Below are positions 35,152 to 46,401 of a stretch of DNA of 64,000 nucleotides, piece by piece. The stretch covers positions 40,527,192-40,591,191 of the forward strand of contig NC_068566.1 in the NCBI RefSeq assembly GCF_025698545.1. The letters run 5' to 3'. The notes beneath the pieces are model-generated. The model had not been told where the DNA came from. It made no database searches and saw nothing but the letters and a program-made list of their open reading frames with translations. The position numbers and the translations under genes are program-made. The stretch's first letter is position 1, and every line of letters begins with the position of its first letter. This stretch comes from Gossypium raimondii (lineage: Eukaryota > Streptophyta > Magnoliopsida > Malvales > Malvaceae).

Positions 35152-35747
35152 ATTTTAAAAAATGTTTTTATAATAATTAAAATATTCACCACTAAATTCA
35201 ATCGAAAGGGATAAGCCACTAAATGATAAAATAAATTGCTAATATAATGGGCAGTCGAAAACATGTAAACGATAAGGGTAAAACAAGTAAGCTGCCCAAA
35301 GTGGGTTATTTTAGTGGTGTTATGTTAAAACCGATTTATTTGATTTTATAAATAAATAATATTACTTCAAAATTTGAATATTTAATTTCGCAATTATCAC
35401 AATATTACCCTAATATTAGGGAAGCAAATAGGGGTTCTTTTGAAAATTTATAACCATCAATGGCTAGTTGCCAAACCTTATATCATCGACTCCGACGTAG
35501 TTTAATACTTGCATACAGAAATTAGGCTTCTCCGCCGTTCCGGAGTTGCATTCACCACCACTTTTCTTTTAATTTTTCTTCTTTAGTATTACTTTTATTA
35601 ATCCCCACAGGCAAGCTAGGCCACATTCTTCCTCGCCTCTTCTTTTTCAAATAACACCAGAAAATGAAACGAAGTTGAAAAACCCAGAACAGAAAAACAA
35701 AGACAGTTTTTTTGGACAGATTTCTTTATTATTATTTTTCTCAAATT
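35152..35747 (+). other. Promoter and 5' untranslated region of the PP1 gene
   Basis: AT-rich to about 35450, then a C/T-rich stretch (35520-35630) typical of a plant leader, just before the PP1 start codon. I did not find a definite TATA box. Confidence 0.4.
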
Positions 35748-38398
35748 ATGGGATCTGTTACAATGGACCCTGCCGTTTTGGATAATATAATATGTCGTTT
35801 ATTGGAGTTTAAGCAGGGAAGGACAGGGGGCAAGCAAGTGCAGCTGATGGAAGGTGAGATCCATCAGCTTTGCACTGTTGCAAGGGAAATATTGATTCAG
35901 CAGCCTACTCTTCTTGAACTTGAAGCTCCCATTAAGATATGTGGTACGCCTTTATGTTCTTTTTTCAATATATATTAGCTTTTTAATTCAAATTTTCTTT
36001 TTTGGATTTTCCATTTGAAAAATGGTGGAAATTCATGTTTTGGTTCTTTGGGAATTTTAGTTTTAGGATTTGGGTGCTCCTAATTTTGACTGGTTAAGGG
36101 AAAAGTTGAAAACTTTGAAGAAATGTTATTAAGGGAAAAGTTGAATGCATTTGAAGGAATTAAGGAAATGTGTGTGTGTTCCTGAATGGTTATGTAAGTG
36201 CTTAGGAGCTGCATTGAGATAATACTTGATTTCTTATTTAAATTGCGTTAACTGAAAATTATTTGCTTTTTGATGTTGTTCTTGGTATGATTTGTTTCTT
36301 AGCCTGCTTGCTAATTGATGTAAAATGGAAGTAGGGGGATTAATTGAAGTTTAATCTTTAGAATAATTGCAAATGAGGTTGAGTACGTTTTTTCTTAGCT
36401 ATTAATCAACTCTGCCATGAACATAATCTGAATTAGATGAGAGATATGGATGGTGCGAACTTATCACCGTCTTGGTGCATTGCATCCTTGTTTTAGCTTT
36501 CTCTGGAATTTAATGCCATAGGAGGAAGAGAGGGAAGCTACGGTCTGGGTATGAGGGTCTTTAAACTTGGTTTGCTTCTTTTTATCTTAGTTACTCGAGG
36601 ATGCCTTGTGTAGGCAGGGAAGTCTCTGAGGTTGAGAAAGGTCAGCTATTGAAGAGCAATGGATGGGGAAGGCAGGATATTTATGTTAATCCTCAATGAC
36701 TACTCTAAGATTTGTTGAATGTTAAAGTAGAAACCATTTATTAGTAGAAATGTTTGTCTTTGACTTCGGTAATTATGAGTTTAAGAAGAGAAAAGTTATG
36801 TCAATGCGTGTTCTGCAGGAATCGCATTTGTTGGGAGGGAAAAGATTTATCCTATAGACATGATATTTTCCAGGTTTTATTAATTCATGTCCTTCAATTG
36901 AGTTAAAATAACTAATTGTAAGCAAGCACCTTATAAAATGACATTTATGAGCTGATTCTCTCTCCAACCATGGTATAAAAATCATTTTGGTCGTATCTGC
37001 ACATAAATTCTGTGTTTTGGAGATTGTCAAGTCTATGCAATAATGCAAATATCCTCCAAAGTTAGCTTTACATATTTTCTGTTACAGTCTGTTGCATTGT
37101 ATTTCTCTATGTTATATGCATGGGGGTTCTATGGGAAAACTATTATTGGGTGATTACGTGAGCAACCTCAAAGTTCTTAAGTATTGTTAGAAAGCTAAAC
37201 CAATTTTAATGAAAATCAATGGTGAGGAATCTTTCATACTGTTGTGAAAACTTCCAATTATAAGTAAATAGGACTAAATGATTGCTCAATGCTCATATCT
37301 TTGAATTCATTTTTATCTTATCTTTAAAAGATTGCTTCCTACATTGTACCAAAAACTGATGAGATAGTTCTTGTTTGGTGCAACTTGGTAGTTTCGAATA
37401 TGAATAGGTAAGCAATGCAGCCAGAACAAATATTGTAAAGCTGCTTATTAGTTTCACATACTGGAACTTTTCATAGTTTTAATTGAACTATAGGTGGAAA
37501 CTATATCAAAATGGTTAAGTGAAACATGAAATGGAGCTCAATATTTCATATGCTAGTTCGACCGTAGTTCTGGATGACTGTCTTCTTAATTCTGACAATT
37601 TATTGTGTCTTTTTTTAGAAGTTTCAATAATTTGTGTCGTGTTGTTTTTTTTTTCTTGTTTCAGGTGACATTCACGGGCAGTATGTTGATCTTCTGCGGA
37701 TTTTTGAGTATGGAGGTTTCCCTCCCAGTGTTAATTATTTATTCCTGGGGGACTATGTTGATCGTGGCAAGCAGAGTCTAGAAACTATATGCCTTTTGCT
37801 GGCCTATAAGATCAAATATCCTGATAACTTGTTTCTTTTGCGAGGGAATCATGAATGTGCTTCTATTAATCGGATTTATGGATTTTATGATGAATGCAAA
37901 CGAAGGTTCAATGTGAAAGTTTGGAGAATCTTTACCGAGTGTTTTAACTGTCTTCCTGTGGCTGCTCTAATAGATGACAAAATTTTGTGTATGCATGGTG
38001 GCCTTTCCCCTGATCTAACAAATTTGGATCAGATAAGGGCCTTAACCCGTCCAACTGATGTTCCTGATACTGGTTTGCTTTGTGATTTACTTTGGTCAGA
38101 TCCTGGTAGGGATATCAAAGGCTGGGGCATGAGTGATCGAGGAGTCTCGTTCACATTTGGCCCAGATAGAGTCTCTGACTTCTTAATGAAAAATGATCTG
38201 GACCTCATTTGCCGTGCCCATCAGGTTGTTGAAGATGGTTATGAGTTCTTTGCTGACAGACAGCTTGTTACAATATTTTCCGCTCCCAACTACTGTGGTG
38301 AATTTGATAATGCTGGTGCAATGATGAGTGTTGATGAAAGCCTAATGTGTTCTTTCCAAATTCTTAAGCCTGCTGATAAAAGACCCGGGTTCAGTTGA
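35748..38398 (+). CDS. TOPP: Serine/threonine protein phosphatase PP1 catalytic subunit (TOPP type)
   Basis: Coding exons are 35748-35943 and 37665-38398, joined by a GT..AG intron of 1721 bases inside the codon for Gly66. The product is 309 residues, normal for plant PP1. Metal and catalytic motifs of the PPP family are all present: GDIHG at 66-70, GDYVDRG at 94-100, RGNHE at 125-129, the HGG motif at 176-178 and [13 protein letters not shown] from 249. The toxin-binding loop [14 protein letters not shown] lies at 271-284. PP1 dephosphorylates Ser/Thr in many nuclear and cytosolic targets under control of regulatory subunits. The protein ends soon after the conserved core ([10 protein letters not shown]), with a very short tail. 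ATG 35748 is chosen over a later Met (35763) because it is the first in frame after the leader; both give the full domain. An intron probably lies in the 3' untranslated region. Confidence 0.96.
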
Positions 38399-39325
38399 GG
38401 GACACTACCGACGTCTGCCTCTGTTCCTACACGGAATTGCTGATGTAAGTTTCAACCTATACCATGAAGTTAATGATCTATTTTCGAGAATATGAAATGT
38501 TACTATTTATGTTGGTAGGTTAGATTCTGAACTCTTATTTTCATTTTGGTGATTTGTGGTTTAGAATCATTTATTTTCTAGTTATGGACATGTTGAGAGC
38601 ATTTGAGCACTAATAATAACTACACGTCGTATTTACATACATGTATTGCAACTGTCCATTTTGATTTGTTATCATCAACCATCATTTATCATGTTCATAA
38701 TGAAAATTCTCGTAAAACTCTGAACCTATTTTTATGTTGTTTGCCTGTTTATAGCATGTCATTAACTTTAAAGTTTTCCCAAGTTTTTTCTTTGCCTTTG
38801 TTGGTTTTAACATATTTTTCGCAAAATACAGTTGTGATTCGAGATGAAAGTTTCTATGATTTTCAGACGCCAGCGTTGGAGGCTTTTTGAAGATATGGGA
38901 TATGCAATATCACCATTTCCTCATTTTAAGGGTACAGATTATTTGTTTTAAAGTATATGAAATTGAAAGACAAGGAATGATTGGTTCACATTGGGTACAA
39001 CCAATGTGTGACAAGTGATATCTTCGATTTTTATTTTCCCCAATTTTGTAGTGATAAGGGTATTTTGATATTTTCATTGGTTTTGTTAAATATATTTGGC
39101 ACCTAGAGTTTCATTCTTGAATTTTTGGATGGCAACAATTGCTAGCGATGAGTTTTTCTTTTTTTCTTTTAGGTTACAAAAGAGATTGTAATTTAGGGAT
39201 ATAAGCAAAGGACTCACATAAATGTTGATATTTGAATCCAAACTAATTGAGCTAAGCTTTGAATTTTGTTCCTTTCTTTCGAAATGTTGTTTATGCTTAA
39301 ATCTAGGTGGATTATGATCAATATT
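38399..39325 (+). other. 3' untranslated region of PP1, with a probable intron
   Basis: A donor TGAT|GTAAGT at 38445 and an acceptor TTTTCAG ending at 38866 define a plausible 422-base intron after the stop codon. Downstream exon sequence (ACGCCAGCGTTGGAGG) lies before the spacer leading to the Gypsy element. The splice call is from signals only. Confidence 0.45.
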
Positions 39326-39693
39326 TGTTGAAATGTTTCAACAGTCATGAAATTGAATTTTTGTTATATTTGTTACTTTGATTTTTATTTCTTCAATCGG
39401 TGCATTTTTTTACAAGGTTTAGTCTAGTGAAACGATGCTGTTTTCATGAGTCGAAACGATGCGTTTTGCATCGTGTTTCTTAATTGAAACGAAGTGTATC
39501 ATGTACACAGTTGTCACTACCGGCTGTCAAACTATTTTGAAACCGTTATTCTACCCTTTTAAGTTGTTGACGAAGGGTTAGGAAGTTATGGATGAAAATA
39601 GTATTCTCAACCTCTTGAAATTTCTCTGTTCTCTTTGATTTTCTTTTTCCTTTTCTATGCTTTTTTTTTTGAAATTTCTAAGCTTGTATCGAA
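39326..39693 (+). repeat. 5' LTR of Gypsy element A
   Basis: It matches the right LTR in phrases such as GTCATGAAATTGAATTTTTG and AAACGATGCGTTTTGCATC. The left edge, TGTTGAAATG, is inferred from alignment with TGGGTGAAAAG in the other LTR. Confidence 0.75.
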
Positions 39694-39716
39694 GGTATCA
39701 GAGCCATCGATCCTCC

Positions 39717-42700
39717 ATGGCCAACGAAGGTATCACCACTCGATTGCAAAAAGAAATGGGTCACTTACAAAAGGAGATTGCCCAACTGCAAATTGATTTT
39801 TCTCAAATGGATGGTAAGCTTGAGACACGATTGAAGGAGATTAGAGAAGAGTTCAAGTGTGAGATTAATAGTGAGTTGCAATATTTGTTCGAGAGATATT
39901 TTGGCCAATCATCCGGGGGCAGTTTTTGGGTCAACACCAGACAAAGGGAAAGGCATTCTAGGCACAGCACCACCATGGTTCCCTCCTAAAGACACCTTGG
40001 CAGTTTCTCCAACACCTGAGTTGATTTACACAGGAGCTACTTCACGAATGAGTAGTATTGAGACACTACCAAAGCCATTCAAGTTTGACTGTCCACGTTT
40101 TGATGGACCGACTTCAGGGGCTGGTGGTCGAAGCTGGAGCAATTTTTTGAGGCTGAAGGAGTTTTGGGTGATGTCAAAGTAAGGCTCTAGATTGACACCA
40201 TTTTTTTGCTCATAGGGGGCCTTCATGTACTTACCTAATATGTATATGCACAAGGCTTGAAGGAGAGATTTGGGTCCAGTTCATTTTTGGACCCCATGGC
40301 AGAGCTGATTTCACTCAAGCAACAGGGTACTGTTGACCAGTAGCATGATACCGTGTTGCCTTTGTAAGCTTGTTGAACCAATTACATTTGCCTAAAAATT
40401 ATGCTCTCAGTAACTTGCAGAGAGACATAAGCCAGTATTTGCAGCTCTTCAAGCCTAAATCATTAGTAGAGGGCTTCCTCGCTGCTCGACAAGTGGAGAA
40501 TATTATGCTACATAACCAACAATCAAAGAAGTTTCTTTAGTCAAGTACTAGCAAACCCCCAACCTTGTTTTCTACACCTAAAATGCTGCCATCGATTGGA
40601 TCTACTGTAGGATAGGGTGGACCTACATCTGCTACAAGTGGTCACAAGGGACTTGTTAAGTCTCTTCTCAAAGTGAGATGGAAGATAGGAGAAAGAAGGT
40701 GTTGTGCTTTTGGTGTGCTGCTAAGTACACTCCTAGCCATAAGTGTACTAAGTCTCAATTGTATCAGTTGGTTGTAGAGCCTCAATCTGATATGGAAAGT
40801 GAAGTCAAGAGTCTCCAATCTGAAGAGTATTAAGACTGTCCGGATCAATTTGAACCTAATGACTAAGAGGAGGAGACTTGTACACTATCGACTATATCTT
40901 TGCATGCCTTACAAGGGTCGCAGAGACCAAGAACCATGAGGGTGGTTGCACAAATAGGGAATTCCAATGTATTATACTAGTGGATTTAGGAAGCACCCAT
41001 AATTTTATGGATGCCGAGTTGGCTCGACAGTCGAACCTTCCTGTGGAACTCTCTACTAAGCTGCAAGTCATTATTGCTGATGGGGGTATCATGTCTACTC
41101 AGAATGTGTTATATTTGTACAGTGGTAGGCACAAGGTCAGCAATTTGTAACAAATTTATTAGTCCTAGCTCTCAAGGGATGTGACTTGGTTCTCGGTATT
41201 CAATGGTTAACTAATTTGGGGCCCATTGTTTGGAATTTCAGTTATCTTACTTTGCAGTTGAATACAATGATCAATGTTGTACTTTGCAGGGAATACTTCC
41301 AAGAACTATTCAGATGATGGGTGGTACTCAAAGCACCAAAATGGTGCATCAGACTGGTCAGAGTCATTGGCCATTGTCATCATATCGAGCAAGTTCACCC
41401 TCTTACACATGTCAAGCTTGGTTGATAATGAGGATCTGTAATTGATATTGGCAGAATTTGAAGATGTGTGTCAGTCTCCAAAGGAACTTTCACTTCACAT
41501 ATTGCAAAAACACCGTATTCCCCTCAATGATGAAAATGTGGTAGTGAAGGTCAGGCCGTATTGATACCCTATTGTACAGAAGAGTGAAATAGAAAGGCTC
41601 GTAAAGGAAATGTTTGAAGTTGGGGTCATCCGAGACAATTGTAGCCCCTTTGTATCACCCATTGTTTTGGTAAAAAAAGGATGGTAGTTGGTGTATTTGT
41701 GTGGACTATAGGCAGCTAAATCAACATACCATCAATGATACTTTCCCAATTCCTGTTATAGAAGAATTACTTGATGAACTAGGGACTGCTACCTATTTTT
41801 CCAAGCTTGATTTACGATCTAGGTACCATTAGATTTGCATGTGAGATAAAGACATTCACAAAACTGCTTTTAGAACCTGAAGGCCATTACGAATTTCTGG
41901 TTATGCCCTTTGGCTTAATCAATGCCCCCTCCAACTTTCAATTGTTGATGAACTCTGTCTTCAGGCCTTTGTTGAGGAAGTTTATCTTAGTATTTTTTAA
42001 TGACATTCTTGTGTACTCGGACAATTGGCCATTATATTTGGAGCATCTTCGAACAATCCTACAACTCCTAAGGCAACATCAGTTATATGCTAAGGGGTCC
42101 AAATGCACTTTTGGCACAATTGAAATCGAATACCTGGGCCACATCATTTCCAGAGGATCAGTGGAGGATCAGTGGCCATGGATGCCACTAAGGTGGAAAC
42201 AATACTTACTTGGCCAACCCCTACTTGTCGTAAGGAGCTTCGAGGGTTTCTTGGACTTTCTGGTTATTATAGACAGCTTATAAAGAACTATGGCATTGTA
42301 GCTCACCCCCTAACCAATTTGTTAAAAAAAGATTTCAAGTGGCATTAGTCTTCTGAAGTTGAAGCAGCTTTCCAACAACTTAAGTCAGCAATGTGTCAGG
42401 CACCCGTTCTATCCCTGCCTGATTTTAACACTGAATTTTGCATTGACACAGATGCCGGTGGTCAAGGTATTGGGGCAATCTTGCAGCAGAAGGGACAACC
42501 TCTAACTTATTTCAGTAAAGCCTTGGGGAATAAGCATCAAGCCTTGTCCATATATGACAAAGAGATGTCGTACAGTTAGTAGTTAAAAAGTGGCACCCTT
42601 ACCTTGTGGGAAGAAGGTTTCACATACTTACAAATCAACAGAGTTTGAATTTTTTGACTGATGGCCACGCTATTACCCTTAACCAATAAAACTGGGTTGC

Positions 42701-44235
42701 CAAAATGCTTGGCTACGATTACTTGGTGACCTACAGGAGAGAAACTCAAAATGTTATAGTAGATGTCTTGAAAACCACAAACAGAAGAAGGGCAGTTCCT
42801 GCAATGTACTGGCAGTATCATTTGGTCTCAAATGTGGTCTAGAATTTTAACTTCCTCACCGGTAGATCCTATACTACACCAGCTCTGCTTAGAGGTTTAG
42901 CAGCAACCACACTTTCATCCTAAGTACTCGCGGGATTAGCAAGTTTTGAGAAGGAAAGGTAAAATTTTAGTGGGAAATTGTGACACTCTCATGAAGGACC
43001 TCTTCAATCCATAGGGGTAGCTGGAGGGCATTTCGGAGTCCATACTACAAAATATCGCATAACCAGTTTACTCAATTGGAAGGGCCTTTCCAATGATGTT
43101 AAGCAATGGGTGAAGGAGTGCCCCATTTGCCAAGCTTGCAAGTTTGACCAGGCTGCTTCTCCTTGCCTGTTTTAGCCCTTACCTATACCCGATTGAGCAT
43201 GGTTTGCAATGAGTTTAGATTTTATCGAGGGCCTCCCCAACTCAAAAGGGAAAGACAATATTCTAGTTGTGGTCGATCAACTAAGTACGACCACTTTGTG
43301 GCTCACTCACCCATTTTTAGCAATTACAGTGGCCCAAGCATATTTAGATCATATTTACAAACTACATGGCCCTCCCTGCACCATTGTCTCAGATAGGGAT
43401 CGGTTCTTTGTTAGCAAGTTTTGGAGGGAGCTTTTCAAACGCCTTAGCACTTATATCCACATGTCTATAGACTACCATCCCCAAACGGATGGCCAAACTG
43501 AAGTGCTTAACCGTTGCCTAGAAGCTTATTTGTGTCGCATGATTGGAGAAATGCCTCAAGATTAGTCCCTCTAGTCGCTTGTTTCTGTATAGTGGTACAA
43601 CACCACCTACCATTCAGTCATTCGAACGACTAGGCCTTGTACGGGCAGGATCCCCCTCACCACTTACCGTACTTAGTTGGCAACTCTGCAGTGGCAGTAG
43701 TGGATCGTAGCCTCCAGCAAAGAGAAACAACCAGGAAGCTTTTTAAATTTCACCTTAGAAGAGCACAAAACCGTATGAAACAGTTAGCAGGCCGCAGGAG
43801 GAGTGAAAAGGGTGTTTCGAGTTGGCGATTATGTTTACTTGAAATTGCAACCATATTGCCAATAGTCATTGAGGAAGCACTCGAACCAAAAACTTTCCCC
43901 TCGATATTTTGAACCCTTCCCAGTGGTAGCACTAGTGGGGGAAGTTGTTTACAAGTTGACACTACTTGAAGGCTCTCAAATTCATCATACATTTCATGTT
44001 TCTCAGCTCAAGAAACATGTTGGTCTTGTTCTCACACAGCAGCATTTGCCTTTAGCTGGGTCAGATGACACTCTTCAGAAAGTACCAATTCAAATATATT
44101 AGATCAAAGAATGGTGAAGCGAAGAAGTCATGTTGCTACAGAAATACTGGTTAAATGGGCAAACACGTTCCTTAAGGATGCTACTTGGGAAGACTTTCAC
44201 AAGTTCCAACAGCTTTATCCCCAGTTTGATCCTTG
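39717..44235 (+). pseudogene. Gypsy element A gag-pol, many lesions
   Basis: Gag starts with a coiled-coil-rich segment (MANEGITTRLQKEMGHLQKE) at 39717. Protease is at about 40878-41150, with VDLGSTHNF where DSG is usual. Reverse transcriptase is at about 41600-42280, with MPFGLINAPSNFQ and FFNDILVYS, in which the second catalytic Asp position reads Asn. RNase H (IDTDAGGQGIGAILQQKGQP) is at about 42391-42579. Integrase (43209-43565) includes VVVDQLS and YHPQTDGQTE. A tail with HHTFHVSQLKKHVG and a decayed chromodomain (ATWEDF) ends near 44235. Stops and frameshifts separate these parts. Confidence 0.88.
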
Positions 44236-44271
44236 AGGACAAGGATCATTTGCAAATGGGGGTAATTGATA

Positions 44272-44605
44272 TGGGTGAAAAGTTTCAACGGTCATGAAAT
44301 TGAATTTTTGTTATGTTTGTTACTTTGATTTGTTATTTCTTCAAACGGTGCATTTTTTTACAGGGTTTTGGTCTAGTGAAACGATACTGTTTTAATGAGC
44401 CAAAACGATGCGTTTTGCATCCGTGTTTCTTAATTGGAACATAACGTATTATGTACACGGCTGTCACTACCACCTGTCAAACTAATTTGAAACCGGGGTA
44501 GAAGTTATGAATGAAAACAATATTCTCAACCTCCTGAAATTTCTCTCCTCTCCGATTTTCTTCTTCCTTTTCTATGCTTATTTTTCTGGAATTTCTAAGC
44601 TCGTA
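44272..44605 (+). repeat. 3' LTR of Gypsy element A
   Basis: Matches the left LTR over almost its whole length and differs by small deletions and substitutions. It lacks the ~30-base CTACCCTTTTAAGTTG segment of the left copy. Confidence 0.75.
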
Positions 44606-44999
44606 TTAAAATGAATAATTGCCTTAAATTGATTTCTTGCATTTCAACCTCGAAAAGGTTTAATTTGGAAATGGATCACGTATGAAATTTAATGTCATCA
44701 AGAATTCATAGCCGAAGAGTAACGCATCATTTTGGGTTATTTGAAACTAAAGTTGAGTCAATAAAATAATGAATAGTTTTCAAAAATTACTAATATTGTT
44801 ATTGATATTATATGTATGTATTTTTTTTTTTGCACAAGTAAATCAAAATCAAAATTTTATATGGATTATCAAATCAAGATTCATAAATCACATTTCACTT
44901 TAAATCAAAATTTAGATATTTTATCAAAAGCAAACATGTTCAGGTTCATTACATTCTACCCCTTCTCCTGTCCTTCCCTTCCAAAGATTATTCACAAAA
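44606..44999. other. Spacer between Gypsy elements A and B
   Basis: About 390 bases of non-coding AT-rich DNA, ending in the CAAAA target duplication of element B. No gene is seen. Confidence 0.5.
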
Positions 45000-45319
45000 T
45001 GTTATGGATCATTTTTGCTCCTGTTACTTACACGGGTTGCATGGTTTTGCATGGCTGTTATGTTCATTGTTCATTTTAATTTTTGTTTTAATTGTAATAA
45101 CGTTTAGCGATGGGTTGAAATTGTTTAATGAAACGGCGCATTTTGGCCTTTAAGTGACCGTTGCCAGGCTATTAAGGGTTGTTATTCTCTCTTTTATTAG
45201 ATGGAGAACAAGGACATGAGACAGTTATGAAATTGGAGAATTCACAGTTCTTCTTCTTCTTATTCCTTTCTAAAATTTCTCTCTTCTCTTCTTAAATTTT
45301 CTTCTGGAAATTCGAAGCA
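45000..45319 (+). repeat. 5' LTR of Gypsy element B
   Basis: Starts TGTTATGGATC and ends TTCGAAGCA, followed by the primer site. It is about 34 bases shorter than the 3' LTR, which carries an extra TTTGTTCGCACAAAACGCAC-type stretch near 52780. Confidence 0.88.
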
Positions 45320-45350
45320 CAACAAGGGTATCAGAGCCCCAACACGATCT

Positions 45351-46401
45351 ATGGATACTAATGGAGTTATTATCAGATTGCAGAAAGAGATTGGTCAACT
45401 TCAGCAGGAACGTCTCAGCTTTGAGTTAACTTAACGCTAAAATAGATACACGATTTAAGGAGTTTCAAGATGGATTTAAGGGAGACATGCGGGTTGAGCT
45501 ATATTCACTACTTGAGCAATTCTTAGGCCAGCCTCAACATCTTAAAGTGGGAAGCTCGGGTCAGGGTAAAGGAAAAGGTCTTTTAAGAGAGTCACCTCCT
45601 AGATCTCCTCCTCGTGAATCCTTGGTCCTGTCCCCAAAGTCAAAACTATGACTTACAACTCCGTTTTCGCAGTTCCCGACTAATAAACCTAAGATCAATC
45701 AGCTCAAATGGGAGTGTCCCTGTTTCAATGGTGAGAATTTCCGTAGTTGGTGGTCCAAGTTAGAGCAGTTCTTTGAAGCAAATAGAACTACAGATCATGA
45801 TAAGGTCTGGACAGTTATGTTGCATCTAGAGGGTAAGGCATTGGACTGGCATCATTTTTTCGCGCAAAGGCACTAGGGGTTGCATCAGCTTCTTTAGGAA
45901 GGCTATGTTCGATGTTTGCAGGCTTGGTTTGGATCGAATATTTATCAGGATCCTATGGAGGAGTTGGTTTCCTTGAAGCAACAAGGAACTGTGGATCAAT
46001 TCCATGACCGCTTTGTAAGTCTTCTCAACCAGATCCAACTTCCTGAACGACATGCTTTAAGCATCTTTATTAACAATTTATGTCTGGAGGTTAGTCAATA
46101 CCTTAAGTTGTTTAAACCCTCAAATTTGGTTGATGGTTATCTAGTAGCACAATAGGTAGAGACCATTTTGAAGGGAAATCCTCGAAAGAGTATAGTCATC
46201 AATGAAGGATCGGGGTATCTGAAAACACTATTTCCTAGTTCTTATGGTGCAGGTACATGTTATTCTAAACCAAGTTTTCAATGGCCTAAGTCCCTTGGTT
46301 TATATGTTGGTTTACCAACGACTGGGGAGGTCTATTGCTAGTTCTAAACTTCCGTCCAAGTTCCTTTCTCAGGCTGAAATGGATGATCGAATGAAAAAGG
46401 G
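45351..46401 (+). pseudogene. Gypsy element B gag, 5' part
   Basis: Opens with MDTNGVIIRLQKEIGQLQQE, closely similar to the gag start of element A. The retrotransposon gag core follows, with W-rich LEQFFEANRT, WTVMLHLEGKALDW and LKQQGTVDQFHDRF. In-frame stops lie near 45430, 45650 and 45875. It is cut by the insertion of the short LTR element at 46402. Confidence 0.85.

Larger units (their letters stand above)
39326..44605 (+). mobile_element. Ty3/Gypsy retrotransposon A, degenerate but with both LTRs
   Basis: Similar LTRs lie at about 39326-39693 and 44272-44605. A tRNA-Met-type primer site (GGTATCAGAGCC) follows the left LTR at 39693, and a purine-rich tract (AAATGGGGGTAATTGATA) precedes the right LTR. 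Gag, protease, reverse transcriptase, RNase H and integrase segments occur in the standard Gypsy order (RT before integrase), with a chromodomain-like C-terminus. Many stops and frameshifts are present. A possible 5-bp duplication (ATATT against GTATT) is imperfect. Confidence 0.85.
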
